Assembly: GCA_023418915.1 (NCBI GenBank)
Contig: JAEZYU010000021.1
Span: 1 to 64,000, forward strand
Source: Bacillota bacterium
Lineage (GTDB): Bacteria; Bacillota; Clostridia; Acetivibrionales; DTU013
Reading direction: 5' to 3'
Length of the DNA stretch: 64,000 bases
The notes under the pieces were generated by a model, which saw nothing but the letters and a program-made list of their open reading frames with translations, had not been told where the DNA came from and made no database searches. The translations under genes were made by a program, and so were the position numbers. Shown in pieces: positions 33,506 to 42,989 of this stretch. How positions within the stretch are numbered: position 1 is the stretch's first letter; every line of letters starts with the position of its first letter.

Positions 33506-34216
33506 TTATTTCCCCTGAGCAGCAGATTTCAGCGCCTCCATATCCATGATCCGAACCGACGACCTGTGGAAATCCAGCATGCCCTCATCCCTCATCCTAC
33601 CCATTTCCCGTGAAAGAGAAGGTCTTGTTACATTCAAAAAATCCGACAGCTCATTTCGGTTCATGGCAAGCATAAAGGTAGGCGTTCCACTTCTATTATG
33701 CTGTTCCAGCAGATAACACGCAATCCTTCCCCGGACATTCCTTATCGACAGATACTCCAGTTGGCGGCTCAGAGTCACAGCCTTTTGCGACAATATACCC
33801 AGCATATTCAGAATAAGCTTTCTGTGACCTCCACAGGAATGGGCACATTGACCGACAAGCTTCTCAGAAGGAATATACATTACCGTACAGTCAGTATGTG
33901 CGATAATAGTGGCAGGCCATTTCCGGTTACCGGTAAAGGCAGCCATTTCACCAAACAGTTCGCCCTGCCGAAGTATTGCAAAAACAATTCTTTCACCGGA
34001 TACGTTTTCCTTGACAACAGATACCTGCCCCTCAATAACAACCCCCACTCCGTCAAAAGTGTCACCTGCCATATTTATGATATCGTTCCTGTAAAAGCTT
34101 CGCACTCTGAAGTCGAGACAGACCAGCATCGAAGACAGCTCATCCTGCTCTATATTCCTAAACAGCATGCAAACGGCAGCCGTTTTCTTGATCATTCTAA
34201 CATGCTCCATTTCCAT
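33506..34216 (-). CDS. Crp/Fnr family transcriptional regulator
   Basis: A 236-residue regulator: cyclic-nucleotide-binding-like beta-roll (about 15-130, with GELFGEMAAFTG), dimer helix and C-terminal winged HTH (about 155-225, MNRNELSDFLNVTRPSLSRE). Three or four scattered cysteines (C11 region, C27, CAHSCGG) could bind heme or Fe-S. It is divergent from hcp, and in anaerobes the adjacent Crp/Fnr protein (HcpR type) commonly controls hcp in response to nitric oxide or nitrosative stress. The start at 34216 is chosen for AGAAGGGTG upstream; the frame is open to 34264. Confidence 0.88.
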   Translation of the reverse strand: MEMEHVRMIKKTAAVCMLFRNIEQDELSSMLVCLDFRVRSFYRNDIINMAGDTFDGVGVVIEGQVSVVKENVSGERIVFAILRQGELFGEMAAFTGNRKWPATIIAHTDCTVMYIPSEKLVGQCAHSCGGHRKLILNMLGILSQKAVTLSRQLEYLSIRNVRGRIACYLLEQHNRSGTPTFMLAMNRNELSDFLNVTRPSLSREMGRMRDEGMLDFHRSSVRIMDMEALKSAAQGK

Positions 34217-34621
34217 AGTAATCACCCTTCTCTTCCATCTCCAAATTTTCCTTGCTTTTCTCAACCCTTCCAGATTGTGTTTTTCATAAGTTAGTTAGCA
34301 CTATCCTTCCATCTCTACCGAATTACTCACTTGATACTATAGTCCATCAATAATGATCGCCTGCTATTATTGAACCCAATAACCAAGCAGTGATCCTTGT
34401 TTACGTACAACCTAATATAAAAATCTCTCACTATTGGTAACCAAGGTTACCGATTTGATACCTGAATTATACTACAATGAACATGCTTAAGCAAAAGATA
34501 CAAATTGCCAATGATTTCAGGCATGTGGCAGACAATCATGAGAAGGCCTGCCCAAGCAAACAAAATCAGAACTGGCATATTAAATTTTACTTAGACTTTG
34601 ATTTTGAAAGGGGAATATAAA
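34217..34621. other. 405-bp divergent control region of the Crp/Fnr gene and hcp
   Basis: No gene. It holds the operator at 34436-34451 and the promoter for hcp. Confidence 0.55.
34436..34451. promoter_or_regulatory. Perfect operator palindrome upstream of hcp
   Basis: GGTAACC-AA-GGTTACC is a perfect 7+7 inverted repeat. A -10-like TATACT lies at 34468-34473, which would put the palindrome centre about 36-41 bp before the start site, the class II activator position used by Crp/Fnr proteins. It is the likely binding site of the adjacent regulator. Confidence 0.7.
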
Positions 34622-36187
34622 ATGGGCAATATGTTTTGTTTTCAGTGTGAACAGACTGCAGGAGGTAAGGCATGTACGATGGCAGGAGTATGCGGCAAAA
34701 ATGCCGTCGTAGCCAACGGTCAGGACGAATTGACCGGAGCTTTGACAGGGTTGGCAAGAGCAGCTGCAAAAACGGCAGACCCAGGCAGGCAGGCTGATGA
34801 ATTGATGATGCAGGGTCTATTTACGACGATCACTAACGTCAACTTTGACATAGATCGTGTTAATGAAATAATCAGACAGATACGAAATGAAAAAGAAAGA
34901 CTGGGCGGAGCAGAAGACCTTCCTGCTAGCGAGCTCTGGAAAGGTGATGCGGATATTGTATCGATGCGTTCTACCCTGCTGCTCGGTCTCAGAGGCATGG
35001 CTGCATATGCCTGGCATGCCTCTGTACTCGGAAAAGACGACAAGGAGATCACTGCATGGTTCTACAAAGGCATGAGGGCAATAGGAGAAGAACATAGTGC
35101 TGAAGAATGGCTGGATCTGCTGATGGAATTCGGTAATATCAACCTTAAGTGCATGGCACTGCTTGATGGTGCAAACACAGGTGAATTTGGTCATCCCGTC
35201 CCTGTAAAGGTCACCACAAATGTAGAAAAAGGACCGTTCATAGTAGTCAGCGGCCATGATCTGCATGATTTGAAGCAGCTCCTTGAACAGACTGAAGGCA
35301 AGGGCATCAACATCTACACCCATGGAGAAATGCTGCCGGCCCACGGGTACCCTGTGCTGAAAAAGCACAAGCATTTGAAGGGCAACTTCGGTACTGCATG
35401 GCAGAACCAGCAAAAGGAATTTGCTGATGTTCCAGGTGCCTTCCTCTTCACGACCAACTGCCTGATGCCGCCGAAGCCATCCTATATGGACAGAGTATTC
35501 ACCACGGCAGTGGTAGCATATCCGGGGCTTGTTCACATACCGGACAGCGATGGTAAAAAGGACTTTACTCCTGTCATAAACAAAGCTCTCGAGCTGGGAG
35601 GATGGCCGGAAGATAAACACTTCACCGGTATCAACGGAGGCAGCGTGCTTACCACAGGCTTTGCGCGCAATACTGTCCTTGGTGCCGCAGATACTGTGAT
35701 AAAGGCAGTAAGGAACGGAGACATCAGACATTTCTTCCTCGTAGGCGGCTGCGACGGAGCAAAAACAGGCAGGAACTACTATACTGATTTTGTTAAGCAA
35801 ACACCGAAGGATACCGTTATATTGACACTGGCATGCGGCAAGTTCCGTTTCAACGACCTTGATCTTGGTGAAATCGCCGGACTGCCAAGGATCATGGATA
35901 TGGGCCAGTGCAATGACGCTTATTCCGCTATTCAGGTAGCCGTAGCTCTTGCGGAAGCGTTTGAGTGCGGTGTCAACGATCTGCCGCTCACGCTCGTGCT
36001 TTCATGGTATGAACAGAAGGCTGTCTGCATTCTGCTCACACTGCTGGCGCTTGGTATAAAGAATATATATGTAGGTCCGACAATACCGGCTTTCTTCTCC
36101 TCCAACATATTGAACGTACTGGTGGAAAAATTCGGTCTCAAGCCCATCACAACACCGGGAGCGGATCTTAAGGCAATAATGGGATAA
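34622..36187 (+). CDS. hcp: Hydroxylamine reductase / hybrid cluster protein
   Basis: A 521-residue Hcp. The N-terminal [4Fe-4S] ligands form CFQCEQTAGGKACTMAGVC (CX2CX8CX5C), the strict-anaerobe type. Later hybrid-cluster motifs are present (SGHDLHD, YTHGEMLPAHGYP, TTNCLMPP, FLVGGCDGAK, LACGKFRFN). Hcp reduces NO to N2O and hydroxylamine to ammonia, protecting against nitrosative stress. The start at 34622 (MGNMFCFQ) has GGGGAATATAA ahead. The protein is probably controlled through 34436-34451 by the divergent Crp/Fnr gene. It is not followed by an hcr reductase. Confidence 0.97.
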   Translation: MGNMFCFQCEQTAGGKACTMAGVCGKNAVVANGQDELTGALTGLARAAAKTADPGRQADELMMQGLFTTITNVNFDIDRVNEIIRQIRNEKERLGGAEDLPASELWKGDADIVSMRSTLLLGLRGMAAYAWHASVLGKDDKEITAWFYKGMRAIGEEHSAEEWLDLLMEFGNINLKCMALLDGANTGEFGHPVPVKVTTNVEKGPFIVVSGHDLHDLKQLLEQTEGKGINIYTHGEMLPAHGYPVLKKHKHLKGNFGTAWQNQQKEFADVPGAFLFTTNCLMPPKPSYMDRVFTTAVVAYPGLVHIPDSDGKKDFTPVINKALELGGWPEDKHFTGINGGSVLTTGFARNTVLGAADTVIKAVRNGDIRHFFLVGGCDGAKTGRNYYTDFVKQTPKDTVILTLACGKFRFNDLDLGEIAGLPRIMDMGQCNDAYSAIQVAVALAEAFECGVNDLPLTLVLSWYEQKAVCILLTLLALGIKNIYVGPTIPAFFSSNILNVLVEKFGLKPITTPGADLKAIMG

Positions 36188-36650
36188 GCATGATCTGTCA
36201 GTCTCACAAGTCGGCTTTATCGGGCTCATAGGCTCCTTTATCGGACCCGTAAGTCTACTTCAACAGACCCCATTAAGCGGCTCTATTATTCCCGCAGGTC
36301 AGCTTCATCGGGCTCATAAACCGCACAGACTGCTCATAGATGGGCTTTACCGAACAAAGCGTCAGGGTGTGGATTTTCATATACAGGAAGGAGCTGCTGC
36401 ACACAATATCCAAGTGCACGGCTCCTTTTTTATTACAGCTGTATGTAACACTCAGAGTCTCTGATCAGTAATATAACTTCACGTCCACTAGCTATCGATT
36501 GGGATTAAGATTTGAACATCGGCACAAGAATAAGCTATAATTGTGTATATTCATTATTTAGGGACATTATCGATTCAGCGGCAGATGGATCGGTTTATTA
36601 ACTCGCAAGAGAGGATCGGTTTAAAAAACACACTAAAGGAGGATCGGTTT
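36188..36650. other. 463-bp gap with degenerate repeats and a terminator
   Basis: Bases about 36215-36335 show loosely repeated units related to GGCTTTATCGGGCTCATA. The hcp-side terminator is at 36388-36431. Upstream of the DUF1648 gene, GGATCGGTTTA occurs three times (about 36587, 36613 and 36642), the last forming part of the ribosome-site region. Confidence 0.55.
36388..36431 (+). terminator. Rho-independent terminator
   Basis: AAGGAGC...GCAC pairs with GTGC...GCTCCTT and is followed by a T-run. It lies about 200 bp beyond hcp. Confidence 0.8.
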
Positions 36651-36854
36651 ATGAAGCTAACAAAGAAGGATATCCTAATTTTAGTAATACCTATCGCCAT
36701 TGCGGCAGTCATATATTTGTTTTTGCCTGCAAGAATTCCAAGGCAATTCGGCCTCAATGGCCGGCCGACCTCCTATATAGCAAAGGAGTTCATATTTCTG
36801 CTGGGGCTTCTGCCTTATTTAGTTTACAAAAGCTACAGGGCGAAGCATAAATAA
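36651..36854 (+). CDS. Small DUF1648-like membrane protein
   Basis: A 67-residue protein with two membrane segments (about 8-27 and 46-60) joined by LPARIPRQFGLNGRPTSYIA, which matches the DUF1648 pattern of the SdpI immunity family N-terminus. It is much shorter than SdpI, so it is probably a stand-alone domain of unknown function. The start at 36651 has AAAGGAGG 8 nt ahead; the frame is open upstream to 36543 but lacks a site. It lies between hcp and topB. Confidence 0.7.
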   Translation: MKLTKKDILILVIPIAIAAVIYLFLPARIPRQFGLNGRPTSYIAKEFIFLLGLLPYLVYKSYRAKHK

Positions 36855-36981
36855 AATCAGGCTGAAATATCGGATTTTGCCAAATACATCAGAACACTGC
36901 CGCTGAACTCATCAAGATACTGTGTTATCGAGAAAGCATTGTAATCGTCCTGAATATACATATTGGAAACGAGGTAATACA

Positions 36982-39174
36982 ATGGGTAAAATTCTTGTTC
37001 TAGCAGAAAAACCGTCTGTAGCCAGAGACCTGGCGAAGGTTCTTGGCTGCGGTCAAAAGGGAAACGGGTTCATCGGCGGTAACAAGCACATCGTCACTTG
37101 GGCTCTGGGGCATCTTGTCACACTGGCCGATCCGGAGGCCTACGGAAAACAGTATAAAGTCTGGAGTCTTGAAACTCTTCCAATGCTGCCGAAAAAAATG
37201 GATCTGGTAGTAATCAGAGAAACCGCCAAACAATTTAATATCGTAAAAAGCCTTATGAAGAGGCCGGATGTGGATGAACTTATTATTGCCACCGATGCGG
37301 GACGCGAAGGTGAACTCGTAGCAAGGTGGATCATGATAAAGGCAGGATTTTCAAAACCTGTCAAACGCTTATGGATATCCTCCCAGACAGAAAAAGCCGT
37401 AAGGGAAGGCTTTAAAAATCTGAAGCCCGGCAGAGAGTATGAGAACCTTTTCATGTCCGCTCAAAGCCGTGCCGAAGCCGACTGGCTCGTTGGTCTCAAT
37501 GTGACGAGAGCTCTGACCTGCAAACACAACGCTCAGCTTTCAGCCGGCAGAGTTCAGACTCCTACTCTGGCGATGGTGGTGGAACGCGAGAATGAGATAA
37601 GAAGGTTCGTCCCAAAGGATTACTGGACAATACACGCCGGCGCAAAGGATTTCTCGATGCAATGGAAGGATAAAGGCAACGGTCAGACAAGGATCTTCAA
37701 TAAGGAAAAAGCTGAGGCGATCGCAGCAAAGATTAAGGGACAGACAGGTGATATAACAGAAGTCAAAAAGGAATCAAAACAGGAGCTGCCGCCGCTGGCA
37801 TATGATCTGACTGAGCTGCAGCGTGATGCAAACAGGAAGTTCGGATATTCGGCCAAGCAAACGCTGGGCATCATGCAAAAGCTCTATGAAACACATAAAA
37901 TAGTAACCTATCCAAGAACGGACTCAAGACACATCACCAGCGACATCGTACCGACTCTCTCAGAACGGCTGAAGGCCGTTTCGATCGGCCCATACGCCGA
38001 AGCGGCACGAGCCTTGATAAGAGGCGGGATAAAGGTCACAAAGCGATTCGTCGACAACAGCAAGGTCACAGACCATCATGCGATAATACCAACCGAACAG
38101 TATGTGAACCTCGGAGGGCTTGACCGTGATGAACGCAATATATTTGATCTTATTGTAAAAAGATTTATAGCTGTATTGAGCCCGCCATTTGAATATGAGC
38201 AGACAACAGTAAAAGCAGATGTAAAAGGTGAACTATTCACCGCCAGAGGAAAAATAGTAAAGTCAAAAGGGTGGAAATGCGTATATGACAGCAACCCGGG
38301 AAACGGCAGGTCTGATGCAGAGCAGGAGTCAAAAGAACAATCAGACGATGGACCGGAACAGAATCTGCCTGAACTGAGGAGGGGAGATAAGCTGAGGTAT
38401 AATTCTGTACAGCTTGTAAACAGTAAAACTAAACCTCCTGCAAGATATACCGAAGCAACTCTGCTAACCGCTATGGAACACCCCGGAAAATTCATAGAGG
38501 ATGATGAGCTAAGCGAGACAGTGGACAAAACAGGCGGGCTGGGCACACCTGCTACCAGAGCTGATATCATAGAAAAGCTGTTCAACTCCTTTTATATGGA
38601 AAGAAAAGGCAAAGAGATCCATCCGACATCAAAGGGTATCCAATTGGTAAACATGGTGCCGGCTGATCTAAAATCACCGGAGCTCACAGCAAAATGGGAA
38701 CAGGAGCTGAAGCTGATCAGCCTTGGAAGGTCGAATCATCATGTGTTCATTAATAGAATGAAGGATTACGCCTCTAAACTTGTATCAAATGTAATCGCCA
38801 GTAATGATGTGTACAGGCATGACAACATGACTCGTGAAAAGTGTCCGGAGTGCGGAAAATACATGCTGGAGGTCAATGGCAAAAAAGGCAGGATGCTGAT
38901 ATGTCAGGACAGGGAGTGCGGTTACCGCAAAAGTCTGTCTATCATCTCCAACGCCCGCTGTCCAGAATGTCATAAAAAGATGGAGATACGAGGCGAAGCA
39001 GAAAACAAGGCATTTTTCTGCTCATGTGGTTACCGCGAAAAGCTTGAGGCCTTTAATAAAAGGAAAGGCGAGCAGGTCAACAAGCGAGAGGTGAGCAGGT
39101 TCCTCAATAAGCAGGAGGATGCTCCCATCAACTCTGCCCTGGCAGACGCCCTTGCTAAACTCAAAAAGCAATGA
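36982..39174 (+). CDS. topB: DNA topoisomerase III
   Basis: A type IA topoisomerase that relaxes and decatenates DNA. The 730 residues start with the Toprim domain (MGKILVLAEKPSVARDLA; acidic Glu and DAGREGE), include the active-site tyrosine in IVTYPRTDSRHI, and end in a zinc-ribbon-like C-terminus with three cysteine clusters (CPECGKYM, CQDRECGY, CPECHKKM...CSCGY). Length fits B. subtilis TopB. The start at 36982 has GAGGTAATACA upstream; the frame is open to 36922. Confidence 0.96.
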   Translation: MGKILVLAEKPSVARDLAKVLGCGQKGNGFIGGNKHIVTWALGHLVTLADPEAYGKQYKVWSLETLPMLPKKMDLVVIRETAKQFNIVKSLMKRPDVDELIIATDAGREGELVARWIMIKAGFSKPVKRLWISSQTEKAVREGFKNLKPGREYENLFMSAQSRAEADWLVGLNVTRALTCKHNAQLSAGRVQTPTLAMVVERENEIRRFVPKDYWTIHAGAKDFSMQWKDKGNGQTRIFNKEKAEAIAAKIKGQTGDITEVKKESKQELPPLAYDLTELQRDANRKFGYSAKQTLGIMQKLYETHKIVTYPRTDSRHITSDIVPTLSERLKAVSIGPYAEAARALIRGGIKVTKRFVDNSKVTDHHAIIPTEQYVNLGGLDRDERNIFDLIVKRFIAVLSPPFEYEQTTVKADVKGELFTARGKIVKSKGWKCVYDSNPGNGRSDAEQESKEQSDDGPEQNLPELRRGDKLRYNSVQLVNSKTKPPARYTEATLLTAMEHPGKFIEDDELSETVDKTGGLGTPATRADIIEKLFNSFYMERKGKEIHPTSKGIQLVNMVPADLKSPELTAKWEQELKLISLGRSNHHVFINRMKDYASKLVSNVIASNDVYRHDNMTREKCPECGKYMLEVNGKKGRMLICQDRECGYRKSLSIISNARCPECHKKMEIRGEAENKAFFCSCGYREKLEAFNKRKGEQVNKREVSRFLNKQEDAPINSALADALAKLKKQ

Positions 39175-39512
39175 TGCAATTGAAGGAATGTGGTTCATAT
39201 TGCTAGAATTTTCAATTAATGGGGTGTTTTTTTGGGTAATAATCCCACTTTTTATGCAGTAGGGATACATAAACTGTGGTATTATCGCATTATAGCAACC
39301 AAATGCGCTGTAATCTTTCCCATTAGTTGAAAAACTAAGCATACTACCCGGATTATTTCCCAGAGAATCGTATAAACGGAACATTAATGCCAACATGTAC
39401 CTCCGCAACGGTTCTTGTGATTCCGGCTAGTCTACGTGTACCTCCGCAACAGTTCTTGTGATTACGTAAGATCAGGAGCAATGTCTCCTTAGCTATGCCT
39501 ATGCACTCAATT
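39175..39512. other. 338-bp gap between topB and asnA with a direct repeat
   Basis: No gene. Two 29-bp copies, 39394-39422 and 39435-39463, share TGTACCTCCGCAAC and GTTCTTGTGATT, at 41-bp spacing. No clear terminator is seen between these convergent genes. Confidence 0.55.
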
Positions 39513-40532
39513 CTACAATAGCTCAATGTCGGATTCTCTGCATTTGTCCGCCATATCCTGAGGCCAAATAGAGGCCTGCACCTCTCCAACATGGGCTTTC
39601 CCCAGGTAGAACATGCATATCCTGGATTGACCGATTCCTCCTCCCACTGTATACGGAAGTCTTTTCTCATATACATCTCTGTGGAAGGGCAATTCGAGTC
39701 TTTCCTCGCAACCGGCTGTTTTCAGCTGTTTCACCAGCGAATCCTCATCGACCCTGATTCCCATCGATGATACTTCCATAGCCCTTTCCAACACAGGATA
39801 CCAGAACAGGATGTCTCCATTGAGTTCCCAGTCATCATAATCAGGTGCTCTGCCATCATGCTTTTTGCCGGACTTCAGCACTGCACCGATCTTCATAATG
39901 AAAACTGCCCTCTTTTCCTTTGCTATCCTGTCTTCTCTCTCCTTTGGCTCCAGATCGGGGTACATATCTTCAAGCTCCTGAGAAGTGACAAAGCTGATAT
40001 CGTCAGGCAGATATCTTTGCAATACCGGAAATGCCGCACATGCTTCACCCTCGGTTTTTTTGAATACCATAAACAGCTTTCGGACGATCGTTCTGAGCAT
40101 CTCTTCATTTCGTTCGCTCTTATCGAGTATTTTTTCCCAGTCCCACTGGTCAACATATATTGAATGCAGATTATCCATAATCTCATCACGTCTTATTGCA
40201 TTCATATCTGTATAAAGGCCTTCGCCATGCTTGAATTCATACCGCTTGAGTGCCATTCTCTTCCACTTGGCAAGTGAATGTACAATTTCCACATCCTGGG
40301 CGTCCGCATTAGGGACATTGAAGGATACAGGCCTTTCCACACCATTCAGATTGTCGTTGAGCCCTGATTGCGGGCAGACGAAAAGAGGTGCGGAAACTCT
40401 GGTCAGATTCATTTCCGTGGCTAGATTGTTTTCAAATCGATCCTTTATGAATTTGATTGCAATCTCTGTTTCTTTAATATTCATATTTGGTCTATAGTCA
40501 TCCGGTATTATCAGTCTGTCGATCTTTTGCAT
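39513..40532 (-). CDS. asnA: Aspartate-ammonia ligase (asparagine synthetase A)
   Basis: An ATP-dependent enzyme amidating aspartate with ammonia. The 339 residues carry the class II aaRS-like core: IKFIKDRFENNLATEMNLTR near the N-terminus, CPQSGLNDNLNGVERPVSF and the C-terminal GGGIGQSRICMF motif. Length matches AsnA. Start ATG with AAAGGGGAG. There is no T-box motif upstream. Together with the AspRS at 49821 it would supply asparagine by two possible routes. Confidence 0.96.
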   Translation of the reverse strand: MQKIDRLIIPDDYRPNMNIKETEIAIKFIKDRFENNLATEMNLTRVSAPLFVCPQSGLNDNLNGVERPVSFNVPNADAQDVEIVHSLAKWKRMALKRYEFKHGEGLYTDMNAIRRDEIMDNLHSIYVDQWDWEKILDKSERNEEMLRTIVRKLFMVFKKTEGEACAAFPVLQRYLPDDISFVTSQELEDMYPDLEPKEREDRIAKEKRAVFIMKIGAVLKSGKKHDGRAPDYDDWELNGDILFWYPVLERAMEVSSMGIRVDEDSLVKQLKTAGCEERLELPFHRDVYEKRLPYTVGGGIGQSRICMFYLGKAHVGEVQASIWPQDMADKCRESDIELL

Positions 40533-40884
40533 ATTGAGCTGTCTCCCCTTTCCGCATAATATGAAATTATATCATTATAAAAGTAAGATTCAAATATTTT
40601 TTGCAGGAAATAGTAAAAGGAATTGCACGAAAACTGCATCTTAATACTACAGGTAAGCATAGCTCATTTTGCAGTACTGCAATCTTACAGAAGAATTCAA
40701 GTCAATCACTTCCCGTCCATAGAGCCAGATGATGACCTTCCAGTTGCCCATCAACATAATTTTAGTTCATTATTGCAGGCATGATCAGAATTACAGGCAT
40801 GATCAGCCGCTATTTCCCGAAAGTCTTGCAGACGCTGCTTTTTGCATAATTAACACCCGGCCGGCGATAGATAGAGTATCATGC
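40533..40884. other. 352-bp gap upstream of asnA
   Basis: No gene. It contains two copies of CAGGCATGATCAG (40776-40788 and 40794-40806, 18-bp period) and the asnA promoter region. Confidence 0.45.
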
Positions 40885-41757
40885 TTAAGATGTCTTGCGC
40901 CTTTTTGCGTTACTTGAAGCAGCCGATGACTTTGTTTTCTTTGTTTTTTTGGACTCTGCTTTATCACCTGACTCCTGTATCCCGCCCTTGGAAGCCTCCA
41001 CACTTGCCTTTAAGGCTTCCATAAGATCTATGATATTCGTCTGCGCCTCCGGGGGACTGACAACCTCACGGCCCTCCATTTTAGCCTGTATGAGATTTTT
41101 TAGCGCTTCCTGATATTCATTTTTGAACTCATCCATGTCGAAATCAGATGTCATATTGTTTATCAGGCTTACGGCCATTTTCATTTCATTGTCATGAACA
41201 TCAACATTATAATTCAATTCACTTATGTTTTCGACCCTTCTGATCTCGTCAGAATAGTAGAGAAGGTATAAGAGCATTCCGCCTTTATCATTCGGCTTTA
41301 TCATAGACACATACTCATTTGAAGACAGTGTTATCTTTGCCAGCCCTACCTTACCGGTTTCATTCATTGCACGTCTGAACAGCTCGAAAGCCTTACTTGC
41401 GCTGAAATTGCCCGGAGCAATATAATATGCCTTGTCAAGTTGGACCGGGTTTATCTTATCTTCATCAACAAAGCTGAGAATGGAAATAGTCTTTTTAGAC
41501 TTGATGGGCAGCTTTTCAAAATCCTCATCTGTCACCAGGATATATTTGTCCTTTTCATATTCATATCCCTTGACAAGGTCGTCCTGCGAAACCTCCTCAT
41601 TGCAGTTTTCACAGAACTTTTTGTACCGCACCCTTGTATTGCACTTTTTGTGCAGGTAATTGAATTTCACACTTTCCGCCCCTGATGTGGCGGTATATAC
41701 ATTTACCGGAAAATACACCATTCCAAAGCTGATTGAACCCTTCCAGCTTGCCTTCAA
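40885..41757 (-). CDS. ku: Ku, DNA end-binding protein for non-homologous end joining
   Basis: A 290-residue bacterial Ku. It has the family N-terminus MKASWKGSISFGMVYFPVNVY and the bridge/ring core with YLHKKCNTRVRYKKFCENCN, including the CNT..CENC cysteines. The C-terminal tail is Lys/Ser-rich (about residues 255-290). Ku rings bind double-strand ends and recruit LigD, which is not in this window. In spore formers Ku/LigD act during germination. The start is TTG with GGAGTGG upstream. Confidence 0.95.
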   Translation of the reverse strand: MKASWKGSISFGMVYFPVNVYTATSGAESVKFNYLHKKCNTRVRYKKFCENCNEEVSQDDLVKGYEYEKDKYILVTDEDFEKLPIKSKKTISILSFVDEDKINPVQLDKAYYIAPGNFSASKAFELFRRAMNETGKVGLAKITLSSNEYVSMIKPNDKGGMLLYLLYYSDEIRRVENISELNYNVDVHDNEMKMAVSLINNMTSDFDMDEFKNEYQEALKNLIQAKMEGREVVSPPEAQTNIIDLMEALKASVEASKGGIQESGDKAESKKTKKTKSSAASSNAKRRKTS

Positions 41758-41908
41758 TTAGACCACTCCATATTTTTTGATATATGTATTTTTTCAAAAA
41801 AACAGAGTATTATGCCGCAAATAAATGGGTGCCTGTTCAGGAGCATTCAGGCACCCTTGGTTCCTTACATAACATTTTCATCTCAAAAACTGCGGAAAGC
41901 TCACTTTA

Positions 41909-42925
41909 TCATTGTCGCATTGGATTCCCAGAAATTACTGTTTTGAGTGCATTGTCCATTGCATCGATGATACGGTCACACCAGTCATCGTATTCAGGAT
42001 CTTCCTGCTGCAGCTCCGGATGACTCATTATATAGTCAATAGTTCGCTTTACTCCTTGGTCAAAACGGGTGGTAGCCGTAAAATCAGGAACCAGCCTCTT
42101 GATTTTTGTATTATCGTATATTCCGTTATTAGCCTTGTCGCCTATCAGATACCCCAGATGATCAGTCAAACTGCATGCTGCCAGAAATTCCGAGGATACA
42201 TGGAAGGCCTTCAATTCCACACCAAGCGCATCTGCGATGATCTTATATATCTGATTCCATGTAAGTCTTTCGTCGGAGGTGATGTGGAACGAATCTCCAA
42301 TAGCATGCACATTACCCATCAAACCGACGAAACCCTTTGCAAAGTCAGTGTTATGAGTTAATGTCCAAAGTGAGGTACCGTCTCCGTGAATGATGACCCG
42401 CTTTCCATCGATCATCCTTTTTGCTGCCTGCCAGTTGTCCAGCGGCAAATAGTAATCGCCATAAGTATGGCTCGGCCTTACGATCGTGACTGGGAAACCG
42501 TTCTCCCTGTGCTGCTTCATCAAGTATTCCTCACAGCTTATCTTATTACGTGAGTACTGCCAATATGGATTGACCAGCGGTGTGCTCTCAGTGACCGGGT
42601 AGCTCAGAGGCGGCTTCTGGTAAGCCGATGCCGAGCTGATAAAAATATATTGCTTAGTTTTTCCGCAAAAGAGCCTGTAATCCCGTTCCACATGATCTTT
42701 TGTGAATGCAATGAAGTCAGCAACGACATCAAAGCTCATATCTGCTAATTGCCTTGCCACATATTCCTCATCATTGATATCTGCCTCTATACAGCAGACA
42801 TTTTCAGGCAGATTGTCGTTTCGGCTGCCGCGGTTCAAGAGGTATAGTTCTCCTCCTCTGGCTGCAAACAACTCCGTTATCGCCGAACTAATGATGCCGG
42901 TCCCACCAATAAACAGCGCTTTCAT
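41909..42925 (-). CDS. NAD-dependent epimerase/dehydratase (extended SDR)
   Basis: A 338-residue extended short-chain dehydrogenase/reductase with the Rossmann motif FIGGTGIISSA at the N-terminus, the S-(x)-YSRNKISCEEYL catalytic region, and a substrate domain. It is most like the atypical CSP41/UDP-glucose-4-epimerase-like branch (VVADFIAF, FISSASAYQKP). Substrate unknown, probably a nucleotide sugar. Start ATG with GGAGGATAAGT. It has no co-transcribed glycan gene. Confidence 0.85.
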   Translation of the reverse strand: MKALFIGGTGIISSAITELFAARGGELYLLNRGSRNDNLPENVCCIEADINDEEYVARQLADMSFDVVADFIAFTKDHVERDYRLFCGKTKQYIFISSASAYQKPPLSYPVTESTPLVNPYWQYSRNKISCEEYLMKQHRENGFPVTIVRPSHTYGDYYLPLDNWQAAKRMIDGKRVIIHGDGTSLWTLTHNTDFAKGFVGLMGNVHAIGDSFHITSDERLTWNQIYKIIADALGVELKAFHVSSEFLAACSLTDHLGYLIGDKANNGIYDNTKIKRLVPDFTATTRFDQGVKRTIDYIMSHPELQQEDPEYDDWCDRIIDAMDNALKTVISGNPMRQ

Positions 42926-42989
42926 ACTTATCCTCCGATCCCGTTATATTAATGATTTCGGCCTGTAGGCTTTTTTAATGTCTCGTCAT

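Noticed and set aside
33430..33613. Plus-strand ORF starting MLCLDYNGK with AGGAGG upstream
   Set aside because: It runs antisense into the well-supported Crp/Fnr coding sequence and its C-terminal half is just the shadow of that gene; spacing from AGGAGG (about 11 nt) is also long.
34817..35800. Long 327-codon open frame antisense to hcp
   Set aside because: Composition is that of a shadow frame; hcp itself is unmistakable with all cluster ligands, and the antisense frame has no ribosome site.
40533..40884. T-box or other leader for asnA
   Set aside because: No T-box core, no terminator/antiterminator pair; only an 18-bp-period direct repeat.
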